Assembly (NCBI GenBank): GCA_947683625.1
Contig: CANTUR010000540.1
Coordinates: 134,001-198,000, forward strand
Source: Mallotus nudiflorus
Taxonomy: Eukaryota > Streptophyta > Magnoliopsida > Malpighiales > Euphorbiaceae
DNA length: 64,000 bases
Direction of reading: 5' to 3'
The stretch's first letter is position 1; each line of letters opens with the position of its first letter. Under the pieces are notes generated by a model. The model did no database searches and was not told where the DNA came from. It worked only from the letters and a program-made list of their open reading frames with translations. A program made the translations under genes and the position numbers. Positions 10,200 through 20,967 of this stretch are shown here, in pieces.

Positions 10200-11400
10200 C
10201 CATAATTTTAGAACCTCCTTCATTACAATAAAACTTGTAGCCTTTAGAATTATCTGGGTATCCCAAAAAATAGAAACTGGCAGATCTTGATTACATTTTA
10301 CCTTCACTCAGATTATACAAGTATACTTATGGAGGACATTCCTAAACCCAAAAATGATTTAGGCTAGCTAAATGGTTTTTTTGCCATAAACTTACTAGGA
10401 ACTCTATTAAGAATGTATAATGCAATCTTAATAGCTTTACCCTAAAGATAATCTAGTAGATTAGTTCTGGACATCATACTTCTCATTAAATCCATAAGTG
10501 TGTAGTTTCCCTTTTTGACCAAACCATTTTTTTAGGGCTACTTAACATAGTAAATTGATCAACTATTCCACATTCTTCCAAATATTTGTCAAATGGACCT
10601 TTATCCTATACACTTACACTATGTTTTCCACAATACTCACCACCTCTATCATATCTCACATTCTTGATTACTTTTCCCAATTGTTTCTCAACTTTTGTCT
10701 TAAAGATCTTGAACTTGTCAAAAGCTTTAAAATTTTCTTTAATTAAGAACATATACCCATATCAAGAAAAGTCATCAATAAATGTTATAAAATATTTATT
10801 GTTATATATTATGGGTGAATAGGATCCACTTATGTCTGTATGGATAACTTCTAATAGACTTGAGCTAGGTGTAAATACCTTTTTCATTGTCTTACTTAGT
10901 TTTCCTCTACAATAGTCAACACATGTTTCAAGATAACTGAAGTCAAGAGTGGGAAGCATATTATCTCTTATTAATCTTTCTACTCTTTCTTTAGAATTGT
11001 GGCTGAATGACACCATATGGAAGACTTTTATTTCGTAAGAGGTATGTTAACAATCTTATGCTTAACATTATATGAGTTGGAACATACTTTATTTTAAGAT
11101 AAGCATAATTTATACAAACCATAAGAAAAAATACCATTACCAATAATTTTATTATTATAAAGCACAACACATTAAAAGGCTTAACCTAAAATTCAAAAAC
11201 ATATTTACAAAATTTAGATGTTGATACTATATTCCTTATAGTATAAGCTACATAACACACATTTTTTAACTATATTTTTAAAATTAGTATAAAGACTTAA
11301 ACACATTTCTCTTACAAAAAGTACATCTACCTTTGTATTATTGAGGTATGTGATCTTTGATTCATCTTCATGTGGCCTCCACTTATTTATGAACCTTGCA
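10200..11400 (-). pseudogene. copia integrase, decayed
   Basis: The longest open piece (10762-11016) reads LIRDNMLPTLDFSYLETCVD then YCRGK, the GAG-pre-integrase zinc-binding region, then LLEVIHTDISGSYSPI and KYFITFIDDFS, which carries the first catalytic D of the integrase core. Downstream on the same strand, after frame changes, FKIFKTKVEKQLGKVIK and VRYDRGGEY give the second catalytic region. Stops and frameshifts are frequent. Confidence 0.8.
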
Positions 11401-12249
11401 ATGTGGTAGCAACATGTTTATTTGCACTAGTATCCACCCACAAAGAACTGGATATAGTATGAATAAATTTATATTCATTTATCATGAGAGCCAATGAATT
11501 ACATGTATGCTCACGTTTCTTTAACCAAGCTTTATATTTGACACATTCGTGTTTTATGACCCTTTTTCTTATAAAAAAAAATTCAGTTCATTGTTAAAAG
11601 GAACCTTAGCAACACCCATAATATTAGACTGAACAAGTTATTTAGGATGGCCCTGAAAAATTTTAGAAGAAAAGGTTAAAGCAATAAATCTAGATTTCTT
11701 ACCTTTGTAGTTTTTAGGAGGTTTAAATAAGAGGAGCGATGTGTTTGGATTCTCCTCCTTTAACTTTTCCTCCTCAGTAACACATATGGTAATGAAATCA
11801 TTCATATTCCGTGCTTCTTCCTTCTAATTATAAGTAGTTATAATTTTTCCAAACTTTAGTGGCAAAGTGTTCAATGCTTAATGATTTATACAAGCATCAG
11901 GAAGCAGAATGTCCAAAACTTTCAAATTTTTTAAATATGGGACCATTGTGAGATTGTACTCTCTAACACCTCTAATGCCAGTATACTTCATAGAGTACAA
12001 TCATTTCAGAAGTGAACCAATTTCAGTATTAATGGATACCTTAAACCTTTGGGACACAACATTAAAAAACTCTTTTACTATATTAGTCACAGGTAAACCA
12101 CTAAGCAAATTCTCAAGTATAGATCTTTTAAAAGTCAAATCGCACTTGTACCATATTCTATAAAGCTCTTTTTCTACATTAGTATTTGCACTAATAAGAT
12201 CGTATAGGTTAGGAGTGACCATTTCTAAATCTATGTCAGCTAATTCCAT
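11401..12249 (-). pseudogene. copia gag and protease, decayed
   Basis: Open piece 12001-12249 reads as a UBN2-type copia gag with KCDLTFKRSILENLLSGLP. Further on, with breaks, EEARNMNDFITICVTEEEKL and KGKKSRFIALTF follow, then a remnant resembling the protease start near 11430, W-D-SA where an active protease has DTGA. Stops in most frames make it non-functional. Confidence 0.65.
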
Positions 12250-12260
12250 GGCTAACTCCG

Positions 12261-12997
12261 CATCTCTCTTTTATAATTTATAATTAGAGCCAGTTAATGT
12301 TTCTATAGTAACTGTATTGTTATTGATCGAAAAGGTGCCTAAAAAGAAATAATGATGTAATTTTATTAGCATAATAATAGGATAATTATAATACTCCTAC
12401 CCATATAGAATTATTGTCTTAACCAAGAATCATTACACATCATCATATATATGCCTTTGGGCATAATACACGATATGCAGTTTAAGAATTCTTCATATAA
12501 GATCAATTCAATAATGTTTTCAATTTTAGTAATTTAACACCTTTGGGTAGATAAATTATTTAGATTGAACCATTATCAACCAAATATCTTATATGTATCA
12601 TTTCCTAATTTTTGTACATAATAAACACCACATCTCTCTTTTACAAGTTATAATTAGAGCCAGTTAATGTTTCTATAGTAACTGTATTGTTATTGACCGA
12701 AAAGGTGACTGAAAAGAAACAATGATGTAATTTTTAGCATAATAATAGGATAATTATAATACTCCTAGCCATATAGAAGTCTTGTCTTAACCAAGAATCA
12801 CTACACATCATCATGTATATGCCTTTGGGCATAATACACGATATGCAATTTAAGAATTCTTCATATAAGATCGATTCAATAATGTTTACAGTTGTAGTAA
12901 TTTAACACTTTTGGGTAGATAAATTATTTAGATTGAACCATTATCAACCAAATGTCTTATATGTATCATTTCCAAATTTTTGTACATAATAAACACC
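12261..12997. repeat. 370-bp direct tandem duplication
   Basis: Copy 1 (about 12261-12630) and copy 2 (about 12631-12997) are in direct contact and about 95% alike by eye, both holding TTAGAGCCAGTTAATGTTTC and CTTTGGGCATAATACACGAT. It lies in the leader or gag-upstream part of the copia element. Confidence 0.85.
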
Positions 12998-13920
12998 TTT
13001 GGGTAGAATTATTGTGTACTAAATTTAGAAACATCTTTAAACATGTGAGACCTTCATTTCTTATAAAATTAAGAGAAAATGATCACTTTGGTAATTGTAG
13101 TTTCTCAAAATTTTATTAGAAAATATCACATCAAGATACATCTCACAATATCCTATATTATTATTTCTTACTTTGAAGACGTGGGCAACTATGTCTATAA
13201 ATTTTTTTTTCTCACTTGTCATGCTAAAATGTAATTATAAGATAAGTTTCACAATTTATATTTATCTTATAATATTAATTTGCATCCTTAATTAATTTTA
13301 AGAATAAATTTATTCTCTACATGTAACAATCATATGCTTAATGCATATTATTTCCTTGATGAGATAATTTTTTTATCTCTAATTTATCACAAAATGTATC
13401 ATATGTCTTTAGTATTATATTTAGAGTAAAAATAAAGTGGCTATATAAGTTTATGGGTATTAAAAATTAGATCATGTCCAATTCATCTAAATATAAAATA
13501 TTTGATGGGTCCAATAGAAAAATCTAACACAAGATAGACCTAAAAGCAAATATTTTTTATGGTCCAAAAAAATATTCAACAGCATAAGGCTTCTAATTTT
13601 AGGATAGAATTTCAATTTTTTTTAATGCTAACTAGCAACAAACTAAAGAGGACAACCTTCACTAGGAAAAATGTGAAACTTCATTCGAAAGATGGGAAAT
13701 TTCACCGAATTTATGCATTTTTACCTAAAATTTGAAATCTTTAAAATTTTCATTCAAAAAAGAGTCATAAATATAATTTTTGACTCCAAACTCACAAACC
13801 CATTAACCAAACTGATTAAATCATAACTTTGAATCATAAAAACATTCTTAACCCAATACAAATATAATTCATAATTTTTAGCTAAACAAGCTAAATATGA
13901 TTCTAAATTCATGAATTGAG
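12998..13920. other. copia leader, non-coding
   Basis: AT-rich stretch between the tandem duplication and the primer binding site. No protein motif was seen on either strand. It fits an untranslated leader with accumulated mutations. Confidence 0.45.
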
Positions 13921-13932
13921 GCTCTGATACCA
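13921..13932 (-). promoter_or_regulatory. copia primer binding site
   Basis: Minus-strand TGGTATCAGAGC, the exact complement of the 3' end of the plant initiator methionine tRNA, two bases inside the 5' LTR edge (13935). Confidence 0.9.
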
Positions 13933-13934
13933 CA

Positions 13935-14167
13935 TGTTAACTCTCTTGATTACATGCATCAAGGTTTTTAAATTCAATTTTACGAAAAAAAATCAAATTT
14001 AAGTACATGCAATAAGAAAATAATTCATGAAAAATAGAACACATATTTTGATTGAGAATAAGAACCTATATTGTGATCCATTATGAACTTCTACAAGGAG
14101 AAAATGCAACAAGGTGATTTGTATTTTAGCTAAGTTCTTCTTCTATCTTCAACCTTAGTTCTCAAAT
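13935..14167 (-). repeat. copia 5' LTR, truncated
   Basis: Inner 233 bp of the LTR, homologous to 8485-8718. The outer half, with the promoter expected for minus-strand transcription, is gone, and the edge joins CAF1 codons at about 14168. Confidence 0.75.
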
Positions 14168-14196
14168 TTTGTAACTTCAATACCCATTTAACTGTT
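14168..14196 (-). pseudogene. CAF1-like relic, middle piece
   Basis: A short stretch reading, on minus, (N)S-stop-MGIEVTKF. If one copy of the CTGTT target duplication (14192-14196) is removed, it continues the frame of 20973-21345, where the text ends SDINFERN. Together they match the CAF1 block G-DF-KN-E-GIDV--F. The codon for the expected glutamate is a stop here. It identifies CAF1 as the target of the gypsy insertion. Confidence 0.75.
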
Positions 14197-14876
14197 TGTT
14201 AAGAACCTCCAAAAATTAGAACCACGAAACCTAATGATTATGAACTTGTGAATTACTATCTTGAAAACCCAAGAACAAATTGAGTTTCAAAACCCAAGAA
14301 TCGCTTAAATCAGATTGTAAGGTTTGGTTGATCAAGATTATAACCTAAAGAAAACTAAGTTCTTTAAACCCTAACCCTTAACACACCACAAGGATAGATC
14401 AATTCCTTGATAAGTGGTTTATGCATTCAACAAGAATTCAAGAATTCAAGCAAATATGCAAAAGGACTAATTTTCGTTCAATTTCCAATCTGTCTAAAAC
14501 ACACCATAAGGAGGGTTTTTATAACATCCTAACGTAAGAAACCCTATTAAAACTATTAAGCCTAATAGCAAATAATATAGTTCTGAACTTAAATAAGGGA
14601 TTTGAGCCCACATACTAGCCCACATTAGTCTTCATGTATTTGGACTTGCCAAACATTAAACAAAGCCCATTCGATTGTGTCTTCACTTGGACCAAACCTA
14701 GCATAACCAATTGAACTTCCTTGACTAGCCCAATCTTGCATATAGCCAATTAAGGCTTCTTGTAGCTTCTTGGACCTTGACCTTGTAATTGGGCCTTGTG
14801 GCATGCTTAATGGATCCTTAGCTTTATCTTTGGTTTTCTTGTTGTCCTCTCCATCAAGCCCATCCTTAGCTTTATC
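14197..14876 (-). repeat. gypsy 3' LTR, inner end deleted
   Basis: Matches 20281-20915 base for base apart from scattered substitutions, and has extra copies of short stretches (around 14270-14300, a 28-bp duplication, and a 12-bp duplication near 14610). It lacks the last 52 bp of the LTR. On minus it also encodes the polyprotein tail, including PQGPITRSRSKKLQ, a common ending of plant gypsy polyproteins. Confidence 0.88.
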
Positions 14877-15538
14877 ACAACTTCAGTTTGTCCATCTGTT
14901 TGTGGATGGCAAGTAGTAGAAAAAAGCAATTTAGTGCCTAACTTATGCCATAGCACATGCCAAAAGTGACTTAGAAATTTAACATCTCTATCACTAACAA
15001 TGGTCCTAGGTACTCCATGCAAACGCATAACTTCCTTAAGAAAAAAATCAGTAATATGAATAACATCATCACTTTTATGGCATGGTATAAAGTGAGCCAT
15101 CTTACTAAATGTATCCACAACAACAAAGATACTATCTTTACCTTTCCTAGATCTAGGCAAACCAAGCACAAAGTCCATAGACAAATCTATCCAAGGAACA
15201 TCATGAATAGGTCAAGGTGTATATAACCCATGGGGTTGCAATTTGGACTTAGCTTTTAAATAAACAATGCATTGACCACAAATCTTATGCACATCACGTT
15301 TCATGCATGGCCAATAAAAATGCTCAATCAGAATATCATAAGTCTTTTGTATCCTAAAATGACCCATTAAACAACCCCCATATACTTCTTTAACTAGTAC
15401 AACCTGCAAAGAACAATTAGGAATACAAAGGCGATTTTTCTTGAAAAGAAAACCCTTAAACACATAAAAATCATTAAAAATAGCCCCATTTGCACAAGTT
15501 GTAAACACATTTCTAAAATCATGGTCACTTACATACAA
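14877..15538 (-). pseudogene. gypsy integrase, 3'-truncated
   Basis: Zinc-binding HHCC domain: HFRIQKTYDILIEHFYWPCM then KRDVHKICGQC (15212-15538 piece), followed by the core with SMDFVLGLPRSRKGKDSIFV, VVDTFSKMAHFIPC, RTIVSDRDVKFLSHFW and HPQTDGQTEVV (14877-15184). The catalytic D (MDF), D (SDRD) and E (QTE) positions are all visible. Right after TEVV the reading frame runs into LTR sequence, so the integrase C-terminal domain and any chromodomain are deleted. A frame break separates the zinc and core pieces. Confidence 0.88.
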
Positions 15539-15589
15539 CTCTTTTATGAACTCAAAGCCTTAAAATTTAGAATCAAGAGTAGTAAGTAA

Positions 15590-16002
15590 AGTATACCTGC
15601 GAGAGAGTGCATTAGCAACCACATTTTACTTACCTTTCTTGTACTTGATTTCATATGGGAATGTCTCAATGAACTCCATCCACTTGGCATGTCTTCAGTT
15701 CAGCTTGTCTTGCCTTTTAAGATGCTTCAACTCTCATGATCTGTGTGTATGACAAATTCCTTGGGCCATAACTAGTGTTGCCATGTTTGCAAGGCCCAAA
15801 CGAAAGCATAGAGTTCTTTGTCATAGGTTAGATACCAAAGGGCTGCTCCATTTAGCTTTTCATTAAAATAGCATATAAGTCTACCCTCTTGCATCAAAAC
15901 AACCCCAACTCCAAAGCCATTGGCATCACACTCAATCTCAAAGGTTTTGTCAAAGTTAGGTAAAACCAATAAAAGAGCATTACATAACTTATCTTTAAGC
16001 AT
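15590..16002 (-). pseudogene. gypsy RNase H, decayed
   Basis: Piece 15772-16002 reads LPNFDKTFEIECDANGFGVG then VVLMQEGRLICYF and DKELYAFVWALQTWQH, the D-A-N/S-G-GVG and KELYA-V-AL-TW-H words of Ty3 RNase H. Further downstream FVIHTDHES is the TDH motif. Breaks follow before the integrase. Confidence 0.85.
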
Positions 16003-16029
16003 ATTAAAAGCATGTTCTTGTTCATCACC

Positions 16030-16758
16030 CTAAGTAAACCCAAAGTTTTTCTTGATAATTTCATTCAAGGGTGTAACTATAGTACTAAAGTCTCTAATGA
16101 ACCTCCTATAGAAACTAGCTAACCCATGAAAGCTCCTAACTTGGCTAATGGTTTTAGGTGTTGGCCACTCCCTAATTGCTTCCACCTTCTCCACATTAAC
16201 CTCTAAAACCTTTGAACTAATAATAAAACCAGGGAAATTAACTCTTTCTATGCAAAAACTACACTTTTTCAAATTGGCATACAATTTTTCTATCCTAAGA
16301 ATTTCTAAAACCATTCGCACATGCATGACATGATCATCAATGGACTTGGAATAAATTAAGATATCATCAAAATACACAACCACAAATTTACTAAGACACT
16401 CTCGCAAGACATGGTTCGTTAACCTTATAAAAGTACTATGTGCATTTGTAAGCCCAAACGGCATGACTAACCACTCATAAAGACTATACTTAGTCTTAAA
16501 AGCCGTTTTCCACTCATCCCCAGTTTTCATGTGGATTTGATAATAACCAGAACGCAAATCAATCTTAGTGAACAAGCATGCACCATGTAACTCATCAAGC
16601 ATATCATCTAACCTAAGGATAGGATGACGATACTTTACCATTATTTTGTTGATTACATGGTAGTCCACACACATTCTCCATATGCCATCCTTCTTTAGAA
16701 CTAAAATCACTAGAACTGCATAAGAACTTAAGCTCTCATGCACATACCCCTTTGACAT
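16030..16758 (-). pseudogene. gypsy reverse transcriptase
   Basis: The element's polymerase, copying RNA to cDNA. The open stretch of 242 codons has WRMCVDYHVINKIMVKYRHP, FTKIDLRSGYYQIHMK, VMPFGLTNAHSTFIRL and FVVVYFDDILIYSKSIDDH (YFDD active site near 16363-16374), then VRSFHGLASFYRRFIRDFS of the connection to RNase H. All catalytic aspartates are present. It is broken upstream near 16760-16870, where the protease-RT linker (IPGAAIPNRPAYR) is in another frame. It is one of the least damaged coding stretches of the window. Confidence 0.92.
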
Positions 16759-16871
16759 AGTTCTTCCACTTGCCTTTGAAGCTTTTTTGTCTCCTCGGGA
16801 TTACTTCTATAGGCTGGTCTATTTGGTATGGCAGCTCCGGGTATGAAATCTATTTGATGTTCTATCCCTCT

Positions 16872-17795
16872 TTAAGGAGGTAATCCACTTGGCATTTCCT
16901 CAAGAAAGACATTAGCAAACTCCTGCAAAAGATTAGTAAACACACTTGGTAAGGAAAGATTAAGTTTAGTAGTATTCAAGTATGCATCTTTATAAGTAAC
17001 AACAAAAAACATTTGACTTGAATGCAATGCATGCCTAACTTCACTTTCCCTAGCCAAAAAACTACCCTTTGCCTTTATTTTCTCTTTAGGCCGAATCTCA
17101 CCCTTTGGGTTTTGACTCTCCTTTTTGTTATTTTTAACCTGACTCCTCTCTTTTTCCAACTTACATTGGTTATCATACACTTCTTTAGGAGAAAGAGGTG
17201 TTAATGTAACTTTTCTCCCATCCTTCATAAATGAGTACCTATTTAGAAAGCCATTATGGATAGCATTTATATCAAATTGCCATGGCCTACCTAATAAGAT
17301 ATGGCCAACATGCATTAGCACGACATCACATAGCACCTCATTTGAATACCTACCAATTGTGAAAGGTACACCAACCTGCATATTGACTTTGATATCACCA
17401 TAATTATTTAACCATAACAATCTATAAGGCCTAGGATGTGGAATCGGATTTAAACCTAATTTTTCAACCATTAAAGTGCTAACAACATTTGTACAACTAC
17501 CACCATCAATAATAATAAGACAAGTCTTACTTTGTACATGGCATCTTGTGTGGAAAATGTTGTCTTTTTGCTGCTCTAAGGCATCTTCTTCCTTTAATTG
17601 AATACTTAGTGTGCGCCTTACCACCAAAAGCTCACCTCCCATAGGACCTTCAATGCAATCATTGCTGTCATCTTCTAATTGTGGTATCTCATCATCATTG
17701 TCACTCTCCTCACTTGCTGTTTCAATCTCCCCATGCTCTCTAGCCACCATTGTCTGCTTATTTGAACATTGTGAAGCAATATGGCCATGCCCCAA
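16872..17795 (-). pseudogene. gypsy zinc knuckle and aspartic protease
   Basis: Starts in the zinc knuckle (GHGHIASQCSNK, preceded in another frame by CFKC), then an acidic spacer, then the protease with TCLIIIDGGSCTNVVSTLMV. Here D-G-G-S stands for the D-S/T-G active site and is a form common in plant gypsy elements. HILLGRPWQFD forms the second conserved block. A basic K/E-rich linker leads to FANVFLEEMPSGLPP, the usual entry to reverse transcriptase. 307 codons are open; frame changes occur at both ends. Confidence 0.88.
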
Positions 17796-18830
17796 GCATT
17801 TAAAACACTTAATATCGCCAGTCTTTTCTTTGTTGATTTCAGGTTTAGATGTGCCTTTGCTGCCCGAAATGCTTTTCCCTTTGTTCTCATTGAAAATAGA
17901 CTTCTCATCATCTTTCTTGCCTCTGTTCCATTAATTAGACCAATGTGGCCTACCACTCGAAGTACCCTTGTATTAAAGCCTAATTGCTCCTCTAGGTTTT
18001 AGTTACTTTTCCACCTTAATTGCAAGGTGAACTAACTCCTTAAGCTCTATATAATTTTGCAACTCTACCCTATTAGCAATCTCCTTATTAAGCCCACCAA
18101 TGAATCGTGCCATGGCAGCTTCCCTATCCTCATCCAAATCAGCCCTAGTCATGAGCATCTCCATCTTTCTATAATAATCCTCAACACTTTTTGTACCTTG
18201 CCTCAAAGATTGGAGTCTTTGATGTAACTCCCTATGGTAATGTCTAGGTACAAAACATCTCCTCATGATAGTTTTAAGTGCAATCCAACTATTAATAGCT
18301 TTTTCCATGTTCCTCCTCCTACTGACCACCAACCGATCCCACTAAACTATTGCATACTCACTAAATTAGGTAACCACCAATTTTACCTTTTTCTCTTCTG
18401 AAAAGTTATGGCAACTAAAGATAAGGTCAGCTCGCTTTTCCCACTCCAAATATGCCTCTAGATCAGTTTTTCCCAAAAAAATAGGAATCCTAAGTTTGAT
18501 ACTACCCAAGTTCCTATTAACATCATCATAGTTCCTATAGCCACCAAACTCACCACCAAAGTATCCTCTACCTCTACCATGATTTTGGTACCTCCTATCT
18601 CCTCTACCCATGCCTCTACCAACCCCTCCATAGGCTACATTATCATACTCCTCAAAGCCTTCACCAAAATCATCCTCATTCATCTCAATTTGCTGCCCAT
18701 AATTGCCTTGCACATTCACCCTTTCATTCGGCCTATTTCCCATACCTAGGGCAAGTGCATTAATTTGGTATAGAATGGCTTGTTGATTGGCTACCATTTC
18801 AAGTTGCAACCTCTCCATTTGCTTATTCAT
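17796..18830 (-). pseudogene. gypsy gag
   Basis: The capsid polyprotein. The N-terminal piece (18366-18830) has a coiled Q/M-rich start, then RGMGRGDRRYQNHGRGRGYF and IPIFLGKTDLEAYLEWEKRA. The next piece (18003-18332) has RCFVPRHYHRELHQRLQSLR, QGTKSVEDYYRKMEMLMTRA and AMARFIGGLNKEIANRVEL, the Retrotrans_gag core. The pieces are separated by stops near 18340 and 18000, and the zinc knuckle follows at about 17800. This gag type is widespread in plant gypsy elements. Confidence 0.88.
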
Positions 18831-20266
18831 ATTCCTTATGCTTCATTGCACCCTCTCATTTTCATGCATTTGTACTGCAGGTATGTTGGTAGTTGGCATA
18901 TTATCACCTCCATTAGAACCACTTGACATGTTGTAATAAGAGTTAGTATGCAATAACAAATAAAAAGAATTAAGGACATCACTATCACTCCATTATGTGT
19001 TTACTCTCAATTAATTAGGATGGTCACTCGTGTTTCACACAATCAAGAATGATCACATAAGATTGAAAAACTCACACCACTCAGTTTTTTTTCAAGGATT
19101 CTTATATAAATCAATAACCACACATCAAGTTATTTCACTATATTTGCAAAGCACTAAGAATTATGATATAAAAAGCTTAGTTAAGGCAAAATGCAATAAT
19201 CAAGAAAAAAATCAACAAATAGCCATGCTTTCAATAAAATTAGGAAAAAAAACACAAGAAAACTTCAAAAGGATGCAAATGACATATAAAGAAACAATCT
19301 AGATGCAAGAAACATAAAAATTAGATGAAGAAATAAGAAAGATACAATTCAACTTGAAAAAAAAAGGAAACAACAATAAAAATAAGTGCTTAATGAATCA
19401 AGAATAATGAAAAACTCAAATGAAGCAATGTTCATGTAAAAGGAATGAAAATAAGGTGCAAGAATCAAGGAATTAAATTCAAGAACCAAGAAATCAAGTT
19501 TAAGCCTGAATAGAAAGTTCTAACTAAACAATAATAGAAACTTGATTTTAGAGCTCAAGAATGAATTAAAAACTTCAAATTGATGTAGAAGACATGTAAG
19601 GATCAGATTAGGAAGCAAAAATAATAAAGAAAATTGATCAAGAAGGAAGGTTACCTTTGCATGCCTTAAATGTGTCAATTTTGCCCAAACTTAAAAGACA
19701 TGCAAAAAAGAGAATATTTAAAGGAGAAAGATGAATTTAAAACTGAAATAATTCAAATAAGATGGTATATATAGGGTTCAGGTCAATGGAATTCAATGCC
19801 CCTTTAAATCTTCCTAAATAGCCACCTAATCCTTATTTGTGTAGGATTGTAAAAATCTTCTTAATTTCCTCTTGTGTTTAGGAAACTTTCAAGGGTAGCT
19901 ATAATAAGAATCTTTTAACAACCCTAATATCTATATAAACATGCCAAAATAAGGATTAACACATTAAACACATTTTCAAACCAATTAAGACACAATCAAA
20001 CTAATCAGACCTATTCCTTGATCTCTTTTTTTTTTTTCTTTTTTTTCTTTTGGATATTTCATATCTGATTTCATTTTTTCTTCTTTTTTCTTTTTTTCTT
20101 TTTTTTTTGCTTTTTTTTTTCTTTTTCTTTTTTTCTTTCTTTTTTTTCTTATTTTTTGAATCAGAATAAAAAAACTACAAAAATAAAAAACTAAACAATG
20201 TATAATGTAAAGAAAACAAGCAAATAATGTAAAGAAAAGGATAGATAACCTGATTTAAGAGCCAAA
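18831..20266 (-). other. gypsy untranslated leader
   Basis: Region between the gag start and the primer binding site. It is A-rich in the minus sense, with no coding motif. Bases 20029-20152 on + are nearly pure T with scattered C, an extreme low-complexity tract that reads as an A/G-rich leader in the element's sense. Confidence 0.6.
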
Positions 20267-20279
20267 GCTTTGATACTAA
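20267..20279 (-). promoter_or_regulatory. gypsy primer binding site, diverged
   Basis: Minus-strand TTAGTATCAAAGC next to the 5' LTR edge at 20281. It differs at two or three bases from the initiator methionine tRNA complement TGGTATCAGAGC. Confidence 0.75.
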
Positions 20280-20280
20280 A

Positions 20281-20967
20281 TGTTAAGAACCTCCAAGAAT
20301 TAGAACCACGAACCCTAATGATTATGAACTCGTGAATTACTATTTTGAAAACCCAAGAATCGCTTAAATCAGATTGTAAGGTTTGGTTGATCAAGATTAG
20401 AACCTAAAGAAAACTAAGTTATTTAAACCCTAACCCTTAACACACCACAAGGAAAGATCAATTCCTTGATAAGTGATTTATTCATTTAACAAGAATTCAA
20501 GAAAATATGCAAAAGGACTAATTTTCATTCAATTTCCAATCTGTTTAAAACACACCATAAGGAGGGTTTTTATAACATCCTAATGTAAGAAACCCTATTA
20601 AAACTATTAAGCATAATAGTAAATAATATAGTTCTGAACTTAAATAAGGGATTTGAGCCCACATTAGTCTTCATGTATTTAGACTTGCCAAACATTAAAC
20701 AAAGCCCATTTGATTGTGTCTTCACTTGGGCCAAACCTAGCATGACCAATTGAACTTCCTTGACTAGCCCAATATTGCATATAGCCAATTAAGGCTTCTT
20801 ATAGCTTCTTGGACCTTGACCTTGTAATTGGGCCTTGTGGCATGCTTAATGGATCCTTAGCTTTATCTTTGGTTTTCTTGTTGTCCTCTCCATCAAGCCC
20901 ATCCTTAACTTTATCTCTAGAAATGCTGCCACCATTACCATTCTTAAGCTTAGCCATGTCTGTATCA
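20281..20967 (-). repeat. gypsy 5' LTR, complete (687 bp)
   Basis: Plus-strand ends TGTTAAGAAC...CTGTATCA, flanked by the target duplication CTGTT (20968-20972). It carries the same polyprotein tail reading (DPLSMPQGPITRSRSKKLQ) as the 3' LTR. Confidence 0.9.

Larger units (their letters stand above)
8485..14167 (-). mobile_element. degenerate Ty1/copia element inserted in the CAF1 relic
   Basis: A minus-strand copia element: 3' LTR (8485-8956), polypurine tract (8957-8973, CCCAATTGGGAGAATAT on minus), decayed pol and gag, primer binding site (13921-13932) and a truncated 5' LTR (13935-14167). The two LTR copies align over about 230 bp from their inner ends (TTGATTACATGCATCAAGG and AAGTACATGCAA shared). 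The 5' LTR lacks its outer half and is fused straight to CAF1 codons, which shows a deletion that also removed part of CAF1. RNase H is missing from pol. No clean target duplication survives because of the deletion. Confidence 0.8.
14197..20967 (-). mobile_element. Ty3/gypsy element in the CAF1 relic, TSD CTGTT
   Basis: A minus-strand gypsy element with LTRs at 14197-14876 (3', truncated on its inner side) and 20281-20967 (5', 687 bp). The 5-bp duplication CTGTT stands at 14192-14196 and 20968-20972. The body holds gag, protease, reverse transcriptase, RNase H and integrase in that order on the minus strand, and a primer binding site at 20267-20279. A deletion fuses the integrase catalytic core to the 3' LTR, losing the integrase C-terminus, the polypurine tract and 52 bp of LTR. 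The LTRs differ by point changes and small duplications in the left copy. The gag type (EYLEWEK-like, RGRGRG linker, CX2C knuckle) is of the plant chromovirus kind, but a chromodomain is not present. Confidence 0.9.
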
